This document shows, one piece after another, positions 24,701-37,100 of a stretch of DNA of 64,000 nt. Source of the DNA: Setophaga petechia (Eukaryota > Chordata > Aves > Passeriformes > Parulidae); contig JANCRA010000003.1 of the NCBI GenBank assembly GCA_024362935.1, forward strand, positions 4,082,001 through 4,146,000, written 5' to 3'. A program made the translations under genes and the position numbers. Every line of letters starts with the position of its first letter. Positions within the stretch are counted from its first letter, which is position 1. A model generated the notes under the pieces. That model ran no database searches and was not told the origin of the DNA. It saw only the letters and a program-made list of their open reading frames with translations.

Positions 24701-25059
24701 TTCTGCATTCAGAATTCATATCTGAAAACCTTGGCTGTAGGACTTGGAGATATATTTGCTAATTTATATTCTAGCAGCTCTGATTGACATGTGTGCTGGT
24801 TATGTTTATTAGTTTACTAGTCTTGTAAGTCTAGTGGTGAGCACATGGAATTATGGATGCTTTCACTGGCATCAATATTCAGAAGTAGTTACCAGCAGAG
24901 ATCTCCAGACAGGAAGCTGTGCTGCAGACTGGCAGAATAGGAAGATCTAGAGAGAAAAGAGGTGGCATTTCCTCCCTACGTTGAAGTAGGCTTTGGGTTT
25001 TGTGCTCGTGATTTAACAGATACCTTTTTCTTTATGCAGGGCTGTAATCGAAGTACAAG

Positions 25060-27195
25060 ATGGCAAAAACCAGCCATAGCAACTATGTCCTTCAGCAGCT
25101 AAACAAGCAAAGAGAGTGGGGCTTTCTGTGCGACTGCTGCATCGCTATTGATGATATTTATTTTCAAGCACATAAAGCAGTCCTTGCTGCCTGCAGCGCC
25201 TATTTTAGGATGTTTTTTATGAACCATCAAAACACTACAGCCCAGCTGAATCTAAGCAACATGAAGATTAGCGCTGAATGCTTTGATCTTATTTTACAGT
25301 TCATGTATTTAGGAAAAATTATGACAGCCCCTGCCAATTTCGAGCAATTTAAAGTGGCCATGAACTATTTACAGCTGTATAATGTACCTGAATGTCTAGA
25401 AGATATACAGGACACAGACTCATCTAGTTTAAAATGTTCATCTCCTGCTTCTAGCACGCAGACTAATAAAATGATATTTGGTGTGAGAATGTATGAAGAC
25501 GCACTTGCTAGAAATGGCAGTGAAGCAAACAGGTGGGGCATGGAGCCACCAAGTTCAACGGTAAATACATCCCATAACAAAGAGCCTGAGGAAGAAACTT
25601 TGCACCTCAACAGCTTCCCCGAGCAACTGTTTGATGTCTGCAAAAAAAGCACCACGTCCAAATTCTCTCACACGAAGGAGCGCGTGTCACACTCGCGCCG
25701 GTTTGGAAGGAGCTTCACCTGCGACAGCTGCGGGTTTAGTTTTAGCTGTGAAAAGCTACTGGACGAGCACGTGTTAACATGCACCAACAGGCATTCCTAC
25801 CAAAGTGCCAGGTACTACAGTGCTGAGAAAATAGACTTTAGTGAAAAGAACTCTACTTCTAAAATGATCTCCACACAAACAGAAAAATACAAGGGGGACT
25901 CGAACCATGCTGCGGACGATTCCTCGTCTCCCGTGTCAAACATCACGAGCAGAAAAAGCAGCACTGTTGCCTCTGAGACTTCAGGTGAAGAAGGAAGTAG
26001 AGCCTCTGAGAGGAAGAGGATTATCATCAAGGTGGAGCCAGAGGACAATCCTACGGATGAGCTGAAGGATTTTAATATTATCAAGGTGGCAGATAAAGAC
26101 TGCAATGAGTCTTCTGACAATGACGACCTAGATGATGAACAGGAAGAGCCGCTTTACAGATACTACGTCGAGGAGGAGATGAGAGAGAAGAGAAATGCTC
26201 GGAAGACTCTAAAGCCTCGCTTATCCATGGATGAGGATGAAAGAAAGTGTTTGAAAAGTCCACGGCACCTTAACAGCAAGGCTTCTTCAGTGCAGGAAGA
26301 TGTGGAGAATGCTCCCTGTGAACTTTGTGGGCTAACAATCACTGAGGAAGATCTGTCCTCTCATTATTTGTCCAAACACATAGAAAATATATGTGCTTGT
26401 GGCAAGTGTGGTCAAATACTGGTCAAAGGCAAGCAGCTACAGGAGCATGCACAGACCTGTGGAGAACCCCAGGATCTGACCATGAACGGGATCAGAAATT
26501 CTGAGGAGAAAATGGACTTGGAAGAAAACCCCGAGGAGCAGTCAGAAATAAGGGACATGATGTTTGCAGAGATGCTAGAGGACTTCAGGGACGGTCACTT
26601 CCAAATGAACAGCCTTCAAAAAAACCAGTTATACAAGCATTCTGCCTGTCCTTTCCGATGCCCTAATTGCGGCCAGCGTTTTGATACAGAAAACCTAGTG
26701 GTTGAACATATGTCAAACTGCCTGGAGCAAGATCTGTTCAAGAACTCCATGTTGGAAGAGAACGAGAGGGATCACAGGCGTAAGCATTTCTGCAACCTTT
26801 GCGGGAAAGGATTTTATCAGCGTTGCCACTTGCGGGAACACTATACCGTTCATACCAAGGAAAAACAGTTTGTTTGTCAGACATGTGGGAAGCAGTTCTT
26901 AAGAGAGCGCCAGTTGCGGCTCCACAATGATATGCACAAAGGCATGGCCAGGTATGTCTGTTCCATTTGTGATCAAGGAAACTTCCGAAAACATGACCAT
27001 GTACGGCATATGATATCTCACTTATCAGCTGGAGAGACTATATGCCAGGTCTGCTTTCAGATATTCCCAAATAATGAGCAACTGGAGCAGCACAGGGATG
27101 TTCATCTGTATACATGTGGAGTATGTGGAGCAAAATTTAATTTGAGGAAAGATATGAGATCTCACTATAATGCCAAGCATTTGAAAAGAACATAA
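25060..27195 (+). CDS. ZBTB1: ZBTB1, BTB/POZ and zinc finger protein 1
   Basis: Nuclear BTB/C2H2 zinc-finger repressor; in mammals it is needed for lymphoid development and acts in translesion DNA-damage signalling. The whole 711-aa protein is in one exon (human is about 713 aa). The acceptor TTCTTTATGCAG|GGC lies 20 bases before the ATG, which has A at -3 and G at +4. The BTB domain spans about residues 8-125 ([20 protein letters not shown]). Zinc-binding units: C221/C224/H237/C241, C420/C423/H435/H440, C447/C450/H463/C467, C534/C537/H550/C554 (CCHC-type, UBZ4-like), C578/C581/H594/H598, C606/C609/H622/H626, C634/C637/H650/H654, C662/C665/H678/H682 and C686/C689/H702/H707. The IKVEPED motif (K324) is a classic sumoylation site. 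An acidic segment lies at about 348-373. The frame is intact, and the gene is head to head with ZBTB25. Confidence 0.98.
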   Translation: MAKTSHSNYVLQQLNKQREWGFLCDCCIAIDDIYFQAHKAVLAACSAYFRMFFMNHQNTTAQLNLSNMKISAECFDLILQFMYLGKIMTAPANFEQFKVAMNYLQLYNVPECLEDIQDTDSSSLKCSSPASSTQTNKMIFGVRMYEDALARNGSEANRWGMEPPSSTVNTSHNKEPEEETLHLNSFPEQLFDVCKKSTTSKFSHTKERVSHSRRFGRSFTCDSCGFSFSCEKLLDEHVLTCTNRHSYQSARYYSAEKIDFSEKNSTSKMISTQTEKYKGDSNHAADDSSSPVSNITSRKSSTVASETSGEEGSRASERKRIIIKVEPEDNPTDELKDFNIIKVADKDCNESSDNDDLDDEQEEPLYRYYVEEEMREKRNARKTLKPRLSMDEDERKCLKSPRHLNSKASSVQEDVENAPCELCGLTITEEDLSSHYLSKHIENICACGKCGQILVKGKQLQEHAQTCGEPQDLTMNGIRNSEEKMDLEENPEEQSEIRDMMFAEMLEDFRDGHFQMNSLQKNQLYKHSACPFRCPNCGQRFDTENLVVEHMSNCLEQDLFKNSMLEENERDHRRKHFCNLCGKGFYQRCHLREHYTVHTKEKQFVCQTCGKQFLRERQLRLHNDMHKGMARYVCSICDQGNFRKHDHVRHMISHLSAGETICQVCFQIFPNNEQLEQHRDVHLYTCGVCGAKFNLRKDMRSHYNAKHLKRT

Positions 27196-30100
27196 GCATA
27201 AACATACTGTTAAAGCATTAAGTTGGCAGCAGAGAGAACACCAAAGCAAAGCATAAGTATAGTAAAAAAATTTGAAAAGGAAAAAAAAATTGAAAATAAG
27301 TCTCTTTTTTATTATTTTTTTAAGACCCTCCTAACCATAGGTGTCTATTTAGGCTCATTAAGTATAAAGCTTTGAAAAGCATCATGTGTTTAATTATTAC
27401 ATTTTCACTGTTTCCTAATACCAGTTTCTGTTCTTAATTTTATTGTTTTACTACGTAGATATACAAATCATTATTTTTAAACTGTAGATTAAAAGCACAA
27501 TGTTACCCCTTCACTGACTGCTATTAAACAGTTCTCGGATCCATGTCCGTAAGATGAGTGCTTTAATATTTCCATGTGTTGTTTCTTCATGTGAAAATTT
27601 TAGATGCCAGCGATTAATGTGCAAGAGCATAATTGTTCGTAATCCCCAAATCAATTTTCAAAATTAAAAAAAAAAGCCAAACCCAAACCAACAATGCCAA
27701 GAAATAATCCTTTGGGCTCTGACTCTGCTGCAGGGGCAGAGCTGGCTGTCCTGGTCCCCTGCTTCTTGGCTTTGTTGGAAGCTGCTTCCCAGGGTAAGAG
27801 CACATAGGCTCAGTTAACCCTTGCAGGCTCGGGCTGCTGTGCACAAGGGGGAAGGGAATTAATGACTCTTTGGACAACCAAGGGGTTCCAGCACAGTGGT
27901 CATTTTCCAGATGGGAAGTCCTAGCAGAGCTGTTCAGCTGATGTTGGCCTTTCTTTTGCTGTCTGTACCTCTGTGGGTATATTTAACCTGCTTATCCTAA
28001 CATACAAGGGAGGAGTGGCCGTGGTGGGTTGCTAGGAATGCAGTATGGCCATGTGCACTGAACACTGCATTTTCAGCCTAGCTGTGAACTGTGTCTTGCT
28101 GCTTGTGTTGGAAAGTTAAAAGCAGGGTGAGTGTGGAGATAGTCCCATTGCTTGGGACCTTAAGGTTTTTTTGCTTCTTGTTTTCATTATACTTTATGAA
28201 TGTTCTGTTTTTCAACAAGAATATAACAAGAAAAGACTGCAGAGTTTGCTTAATAAATGTAAAGATATTTTATGCCTTTTAAGATTTCTTTCTGATTCTA
28301 GCAGAGCCCTAGTCTGTGCAGCTTGTCTCTTAATTTAATTGAATTTAAAAATCCTACTAAGTACCAGCTGACACCAATTCAGTGAGGCACTTTGGCCTTT
28401 GAGAGAGCAACTGGCTTTGACTCTTAGGCACCAGCTGTCTAAACGTTTGTTAAGTGTGTGATTTGTGATGGGGAGGAGGAAAGGATCTTAATACGTAATT
28501 GTGGAGAAAACAATTAAAAAATAAAACCTAGTTGTACTTTCTCCCAGCAGATCTCGCTTTATCAAAGAGGGTGGTAATGCTATTTCCCACTGAGCTATGG
28601 AGGGAGGAAAGTAATTTAGATCAGCAATTAAGGCAGTTGGATTAGATGATCATTGCAGGTCCCTTCCAGCTGAAATGTTCTATCACCTCATGTGCCAGTG
28701 GTGGAGTTGAGAATAGGAGCCAAGAGCTGATGGTCTAGTCCAGGGCTTTCATGTGCTTGTTTCTGTCAGAGTTGTGTTTCATTCCTAGTTTCTTGGGGAT
28801 TATGAAGGGTATCGAGTTTTAATTTTAGACTATTCAGAGGAGTGAATATACAATTCAGAATCTCCACTTCAACTGTTAAAAGTAGTGTGAGTTGCCTTGC
28901 ATTTATTCAGTTTCAAATGTGCATTAGGATTTCTCTTGGTTGGCAGACGTGTGCATTTCTACAGTGATGGAGAAGGCTCCCCCACCAGCCCTTGGTGCTG
29001 AGCCAGCAGCTGCTCTGAGGCACCAGCTGCTTTGGGCACCGTTTAGTGGGCTTTCAGTGTTTTGCTTTAACTGCTCAGTCCTTTGTTTTCTTGTACGATG
29101 CTGAAGTCAACCGAGTCCTCAACAGCACTGGAGCCAAAAGAGCACAGGCATGAATACATGAATATTCCAGCACTCCAGAACTGGGGGCTTCATACACTGC
29201 ACACAGTGAGTCTCTGACATGCAGTTATCCCTCACAGTATCAGCTGGATTGGGAAAAGCAGTCAAGGGAACTGAAGGAGAACTGGAGAGCACTGGGGGAG
29301 CTGGCAGGAGGGTCTCGTGGCACTGGAGGAGTGGAAATACTGAGTGGGAGAAGAGATCCTGAATGGGAGGGGGTGGCAAAGGCAGGCAGGCAGGATTAGG
29401 GCTGTGCAGTGGGAAGCAAATCCCATAGGTGGCACGGAGGGGGTGGCTGGAGGAGTGGATGAAATGTCCCGGCTGTGAGAGCAGAGTGAGGATGACTCAG
29501 CTTGGCTGGGGAGCTGTGGGCCTGAGCCATGAGCTCACAAACCAGCGCCGGTTGCGTACCAAGCACGGCCGGCCCCGCTGCCCCAGCGCCGCGGGGACAC
29601 GGCACAGCCCAGATTAAAGACCTTGCTGAAAGGCAGGAGGTGACCTCTGCCATGTAAGGGATCAGTCCTGAATTCGGTGAAGGGCTAAGGGTGATTTATA
29701 GAGCCTCCTGCTCAGAATCAGGAGCCCTTGTTTAGAGTTTATTGGTCTGAACTTGACCTAAAAATGTTTCTTAAAAAATGTGACTTCCTAGTGCAAGTAG
29801 ACCTGTCAACTACAGAAGTTAAATGGAGAAACTGGGAATGATGGTATTTACTTGTACTATCTAACTTTATAAACACCCTGAATACCTCTGTTTTTCAATT
29901 TTAAGCTGTGTTGTTGTAGTAGCTTTTCAAAGTAAAGTTTGTTAAACCTTTCCAACTGAACTTGAATTGATGTTTTTTCCTGTTCTAGGGAAACAAAACC
30001 CAGTGCCTTGGAGTTCACATGTACGAAAGTCCATGCTAAGGCTCACAAAGAGCATGAATTGCACTGCAGGGAAGCTTAAAAGTGCATCTACTTACTTGTA

Positions 30101-31100
30101 GGCAGAAAAAATCAGAATGACTGAAGTAGCCTGAGAAGTGATCAGGGGGAGTATAGGAGAACATAAATAAGTCAGCCTGGCTTGCAAGTAGATGGGTATT
30201 TAAATAGATGAGTACTTGAGATGAAATGTAAAAGCGTGCAGGGGAACAGCATGGGACTGTTGGAGAAAAGGCCTGGAGTGACAGGAGGAATTTGGCTGCT
30301 GTGAAAGGGGAGAAGGTCTGGGTGCTGAGGCAGCCTGGGGCTGGCCACTCCTGAGTGATCTCCCCAGAATGGGACAACATCTGCAGGAGAGTGAAATGAT
30401 GGTGTTTCAGTGCTTCTACCATACAAAAATGGTTTAATGTGGAAACAGAACAAAAACAGACATGAAAAAAAAAATCAACAGCAGTTATCCTAGAAGTTTT
30501 GCTGTTACTTGAAAAATCATGAAGGGGAAGCAAAAAATATTTTATTTAAGAGTTCTTTTCCTCTAATTTGTGCTTTTCTGTTGCCATAACATTGTTCCTT
30601 TCCATCTCCTTAGTGAATATTAGCATGTAAAAACACTTAAGGGTCTTTAAAACTGGAGGTGTAAGCATTGCACAAGGCGTAGCCAGAAAGAAAAAGATTT
30701 GCTGGATGCCATAAGTTATATTTTAACGTGATTTGCTATTCTTATTTTTGGAGGACCTCTCTGTGTTCTGTTGTTTTTCCCATTTTGGGAGTGCTATGGG
30801 CTGCAATCCTAAGAATTTTTAAGTGGCCAGCCTAGCTCTTAGCTTTCAAGATTTACTGAAAGTTAAAAAGAGGGAATTCATGAAGACCTGGTATGAGCTT
30901 TAAATATCACAAAAGCTATTGAGCTTCTTTTTAAGTTTCAGAGGAGATGTTTAAAATGTTAATATATATATATACTTGTAAATGTTTCCTGCTGACTTAT
31001 TAGTTCAAAGAGTATTTACATTTGTGTATAATGATATTTGTAGCCAACAGGTCTGTGGAGAAATCTTGATTTCAATAAATAGAGTATCATGGAATTCTAA
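27196..31100 (+). other. ZBTB1: ZBTB1 3' UTR and downstream, with candidate polyadenylation signals
   Basis: AT-rich sequence without a coding frame follows the stop codon. AATAAA hexamers at 28252-28257, 28520-28525 and 31074-31079 are candidate ends for alternative 3' UTRs; which are used cannot be decided here. A small CR1-like fragment lies at 28622-28688, so transcripts reaching past it would carry it. Confidence 0.5.
28622..28688 (+). mobile_element. Short CR1-like 3' remnant
   Basis: The string GGATTAGATGATCATTGCAG followed by GTCCCTTCCAGCTGAAATG and TTCTATCA matches the layout of the CR1 3' end in sense orientation, but only about 65 bp and with substitutions. Confidence 0.65.
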
Positions 31101-34100
31101 GAATTTATGCTTTAATTAGGGGATTTCTCTATGTAATACTTTCAGTTGGTGTAAAACATATAATTCAGCGTGTTTTTTATTCAAAGCTGTAGACAGAAAA
31201 TATATTGCCAAGGAGAATGTATTAAAAATACATTGTTATAAAAGTGAATAGTTTGACTGCACAATTGTATTTGAATACTCTAGCGCTAAACCATCGAGAG
31301 GCTCAGAGCTATTGGTGAGGACACGGATTTGCTCCTGGAGGCTGTGCCACCTTGAGCCCTGGCAGCCCTTTACTTCTCCCCATTAGTTTCAGCTCTCCTC
31401 TCCCCTGTGTGCCACCCTCTCCATTGTCAAAGAGCACGTACCTATGGAGCTGCACAATGCACTGAATCAAACAACAGGCTTTTTTTTATTCCCTGTGGGG
31501 CTGGTTTTTGGCTGGATCAGTTCCCTGCTGTGCTTCCCTCTCCATCTCTGTGTCAGATCTTGTGCAAGCACAATAGAAGGGGTGGCACAAGGGGAGGAAT
31601 GAGTGGCTGGGAGGGGGCTCCTTTGCTGAAAAGAGCTGTACCAGAACTCAGAGCATGTCCCGAATTTAACTCGGTCTCTGTCTCCCCCCAGCATCCTCGG
31701 GGAAGCTGAACTCTTACATTCATCTCCTATTTCCTGATAAGGAAAAAGGCAGCCCAACCTCTTACAAATGAGACACATCTCTGCTATCTGCCCTCTTCGT
31801 GAGAACTGGAAACCTTCCTGCATTCAGCTCATCCCACAAATATGCTCTGGAGCTTTCTTGGTGTTTCTTGCAGCAGACTGGGTAGTGCTCTGCACCACTG
31901 GGTTTGTGTGGTTGGCCTGGCCCGAGGCCAGGAATGAGCTGGGCCCCTTGTCTGGCCAAACACCAGGAATGGCTCCCACCTTCCTCTGGCCTTCCTGCCC
32001 TCCAGCTGTGGGCCCAGATGCAGCTGTGGAGCTCCTCTGTTGCCCTGTGCCCCTCGTTGCTTTTCTCAGTAAGGGGAGACAGTTGTCTTGTTTTGGTCTA
32101 ATGCTGAAAGCTCGGGGTAATTCTCTGTGTAAATTAAGCTGATGCTGGCAGTATCTGTTAATATCCTTGTGTGCTTCTGACTTTTAAGTGCTTCTCAATC
32201 TCAGAGGGTTAAAAATCAAATCTTCTGACTTCCCTAATTCTCAGCTGGTTTGATGCTTGTCACAGACTTAAAGACCTACAAGATGAAGCATGACTAATTT
32301 GACTTCATAAAGTCTGCTGAAAGCTAGAAATTAGGAACATGTTTTCAAAAGCTGACATTTCTGTAGTTCTCAGCTATAAACCAGTTTTCTGTATTTTCTT
32401 CCAACTTCCAAAAAACTCCTAAAATATTGCTGTGTGGTGTATTCTTGAGACGTGTAAGTAGGCTGAGATTTTGTAGGGGAAAGAGGACACATTTTATAAA
32501 TTAAGTGTCTTTTGCTACTTTTACAGTCACTTCCACAATTCTGGAATTAATTCTGATTTTATTTTTTTAATGCAGAAAGACAAATCTTAATTTGTAACAG
32601 GGCAGTAGAGCTCATGACTCAGAAATCACTTCATCATGACTATAAATATTCAGCCCTGAAACAAACAGCCCATGTTCCTTTTCATGTACTTGAATGGCCA
32701 GTGTCAGCTTCACAGGAGAAATGCTATCAGATCTTTATTTGGGTTATTTTTACTCTCAAATATCTTGAAGGGTGGGGATTTTTTATTAAGACATAAGAAA
32801 ACAACGTTGTGCATTGTGCCTTTAGAGAAATGGTTGTCGGTAATTCACACAGATTCCCTGTGTAAGAGTGATTGGAAATAAAAAGAAATTTCTGAAGTTT
32901 CTTATTAATATATGAAAGGGAAGATAACAGAACTGTGAGATGAAAAATCCTCAGATGGTCCAAGGCCAGGTTTGACTGTCTCTTTTGTGTAGCCAGCGTG
33001 GCACACCTTGCCCCAGCAGCCCTGAGGTTCAGACGTGGTCAGGATCTTTGATTCTCTTGCAAGAAAATTAAAAGGTTTAATCCTTTCCTGTGTCTTCTGG
33101 CATACTAAAAACCATAGTAAATCTTCCTGCAGCTACAACCACAAAAACAATGCTGCATGTAGAATTTCCGGTGGGAGAGAAAAAAAAAGAAATGGTTCAA
33201 GAACTTCCCTCTCTGACAAAGTTCTGCTGCATTTATTGTTTTTACTCAAACTCATGTGTGATTTGCATCAATGAGATTTTGGGGTGTACTTATTTTTGTT
33301 TGCAAATAAGATATGACTTCAGATAAATATGTCTTGTAGTTCTCTAGACATCCCCAGACTCCTGGCAGGGAATGAGTGCATCCCTTATAGGCCTCTAAAT
33401 CCTGGAAGCTGTGTAGTTTGTAGGAAATCCACTGGAAATCAGGACTGTTGTAAATCCTTAGTTTCTCAATTTGTCTGTCAGGCAAAGTGCCGCCAGTGTC
33501 AGCAATTGCCAGGGTCTCTGCAGCAGCTGTGTTGCCAACACAAAAGATGCAAAAATCAGTCTTCCCCCCTCTCTTTTCCCTCATCTCCCCTGATGACAAG
33601 GTTGCTATTTTAGAAATTCACCCTTTCAGCTCTTTTATTTACCTTCTGGTTTTTGAAAAGGAAGATTTGCTTTCTTCCTGTTTTAAAGCAATGATTAGGG
33701 CTAAGAAGTTGCTTTTTTAAATAGTTCTCACATGCTCAGTTGAACCTACACAACTCAGTAATACCTGTTCTCTCCTTTTTAGGTAACCATCCCACTACAT
33801 TGTGGGTGGTCACCAGAGGGACTTCTGCTTCTGACTCCCCAGAAAATGAAAGGGAAAAATAACATATTGTCCTTCTCTCCGTGGCAAAAGCCCCAAAGAC
33901 CATGAAAGTTTGTGGAAATGCAGATAAGCTGGCTAAAAATAGAGTTTGCTGAATACCATGAATTGCTTTTGGTTTTGGCAGCAGATACACCAGACTTCTG
34001 GTGTCGGTTACGCTCCTCTTACACAAGTTGTTGTTAGGGCTTTTATTTAGGATGCTAAAGATGGTGCCCTGGTTTCTTCCCTGCCTGTGGGTTTCCTACT

Positions 34101-37100
34101 GGTACCTACTGGTAGAGTCCCAGCTTCCAAATTACTGAGGTTCTGGTTTCTAGCCATTGGTTATTGAATTACTTAGAATAAATCAGAAACATTTTCAGAG
34201 ACAATATCTAAAGTATCCCTCCTTTGGGAAAAGGAAAGATACAGTAATATTTTAGGAGGAAGTACAGGGTAGGATCTCTTGGAACTGATGAAGAAATTGT
34301 CTTAGTGTGCCCCACAGCCCAGGAGAGAGCTCAGATGTCTGAGCTACATTGTTATCAGTTGAATTAAATAGAAGTTGTGTACACTTACACATGCTGTAAA
34401 ATATGACACTTAATACTCTGCATGCCTGGAAGGCTGAGGGCTAGCCCCACCTAGTCTGCTTTCAGATGGATTGTGTTTCACTTAGATTTTACTGGCCACT
34501 GCTGACACAGTCGGTTCTGCCAGAAAAGACAGAGGTCCTGATGTACAGTAACTTAAAAACTGGAAAATAACTCAGTCAAGACACAAGAGATTTTACAGTA
34601 ATTGTTGCAGTTCTTTCAGCTTTAGTTTGTTGTGCAAAGAGTTAAATAGTTCAAAGGCAGTTTCCTTCAGAGAATGTTTATTTGATCAAGTTCAGTGTGG
34701 CTTAGACCCCAAATAGAAATACCAACTTCAAACAGAGCACTGCTATGAGAGAAGGAATGAATAGTCTGTGGCCTCCCAGACCTCACAAGCTATGTTGGTT
34801 TGTTACACAGAGTCAAAACAAAGATGTCCCTTAGAACACATATACATTAACTCAGTGTATTTCACACACCACATCTTTTATCTCCCATCTACTTCTCTCC
34901 CTGGTCCTTTGGGCTGTGACAAGGCCACTGAGATCCTGAATGAACTACAGTCTCCTCAGTGAAAAGCATATATGGTGTGATTGGACCATCCAAGCTACTC
35001 AGATTGTTAGAGAGCGTTAGGGGAGCTACTGCTCCTGTTTACTAAGTCTGAAGTACTACATCCTTTGGATTTTGGAACAGTGCTTATCTTTGCTTCTTGG
35101 TTCCCTTTACATTGCAGGAAGCAGGGTGAGGAAGAACCCAGTGGGTGCTTCTCTTAGAAGGAGCCTGGAAGCTCTTGTTGGCTGAGGCGTGTTGTTGTTT
35201 TGTTTCTTCAGGTCCTTAGCTGGCTGAATCTTTAGACTTCTAATAAATGCACTAAGCCTTGAAAAAGCATTATTAATGCATGATGAGATACACCAAGTTC
35301 AGCCACTGAACGTAAGAGTGAAACCCATGCAGATGCTGTTAGCGCAGGAACCTGGTATCGAGCCAAATCTGGAGAGCCATCTTTGATCTGTCTCCAGATC
35401 CTCCTTTTATTTGTAAACATCCAGCTAATCACAGACTTCCTCTGACTTTGATGAAGTGGAAGGAGCCGCATCCTCTGTAAGCGCTGGGAAGGGCTGGAAT
35501 TCTGCAGCGGCTCAGGATGCGGGGATGGGGGTTCCAGCGCCACCTCGTGGCTCGCTGGGACCGCGCCTGTCCCTGTTCCCAGGGCTGGAACGCTCCCGTC
35601 TGCTGGGAGAGGGCGAGGCAGATCCTCCCGCGGCTGTGCATCCCCAATCAGTTCTGTGCTTAGGGCAGCTGGGCGGTTTTAGTCTGCGAGGAGGGCACAA
35701 GGTTTTATCTCTGATCTCCCTTCCTGTGGGCTGCAGGCTCCCGGCAATGCCGGCGGCTCCGCGTGTGCTACACCCCACCCCGCCACAGTTGGCACTGATT
35801 AGCAGTGTTTCTGCTGTCTCATCGGAAAAATGTGATTTAATATTCACCGGCAGCCCACCTTCCCGCACTCAGAGGTGGTCCCACACAGCACAGCCCATGT
35901 ATTTCAGGGAGGTGGTGAAATGAAGCTCAGTCGTGTGTGTGAGTTGTCCATGATTTGCAAATGACAGAGATTTTGGACTGCAAAGTGCTGGCTGACATGG
36001 TAATGAACAGCAATGGCAAACACTGATGTCCAGGGGAAAAACAGTGCTCACATGCATACTGTAGTTAGAACATCTTTTTCCTCTCCGTTGTTAGTTTACA
36101 AAAAAAAAAAAAAAAAAAAAAGTACTTCCTGACTTTTGAGCTAGTCGTGTAAGAGTTACTTTGCAATAACAGCACTGGTCCAGTGAATTCCCCTCCAAGG
36201 TTTTAAGAATGTGGTAGGCAGACATATGGCCTTGCTGCCAGAACCAGCAGTATTTTCATGGGGGCACTGGCATTGTGCCAGTGTCAAACCATGACATTTT
36301 TGAAGGTAGCAGTTTGCCCAAGACGTGTTTCCCCTGTTCACACTGCCCTCATGGCAAAAAACAAAAGCCTTTTGTCCCAGCTGGCCTATTTGCCCACCTT
36401 AAGTATGTGACATGGCACAGAGGGCAGATGAAATACCAGACAAGCCTGGGCCTAGGACATGCAGTGAGTGAGGGCCGGGCCATGGTGCACACCGAGGTGT
36501 GGAGCATCACTCGAGGCTTTCCTCTCCAAGGTGTGCCAGGAAATTCAGCCCTGAGCTGGCCTCGAGGATGCTTTGGCAGGTAAGTGATGCAGAGAGCTGC
36601 TAAACCTGGCTTCATGTGCAGCCTCTGCAGTGTAGACACAACCACTTGGGCCAGGGCTGCCACAGTCTCATGGAAACACCACGTGAAAGTTATCCAGAAG
36701 TGGCACAATCATATACTTTGTACAGTGTGATTCACATATCCAGAGGAAGAAGTCTGTGTGCAAAAAAACCCCAACGACCCTGAGGATTGTCCTCCAAAGT
36801 TACAACCATGCATTTCCAGTTTCTTGATTGTTCCTCTTGGACACAAAGCTGCTCATATTTGTCATGAACTAGTGTGGTTGAAAGAGACTTCCAGAACTTG
36901 TAAATATTTATATCATTTATCTGCATTTAACCTAAAACAAGAATTTGGGGGGTGTGTGGTGTGTGTGTGTTGAGTAAATACATAACAGTTACCTCTGAGT
37001 TAGGCAAGATAAAAAAAAATAGAACCAAAAATACAGTCAAATATGAAGCAGTAAGAAATATTCCAGAGTGGGGGTGTTCTAAGCTATGAGTGGCTGAGGG

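Larger units (their letters stand above)
15649..25039 (+). other. ZBTB1: ZBTB1 intron 1 (proposed, about 9.4 kb)
   Basis: Bounded by GTAAGC and by TTTTTCTTTATGCAG. Apart from the CR1 fragment at 21499-21765, the A-run near 20487-20501 and a 42-bp tandem duplication at 20964-21047, I recognise nothing within it. Short open frames lack domains. An additional noncoding exon inside the intron cannot be excluded. Confidence 0.65.
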
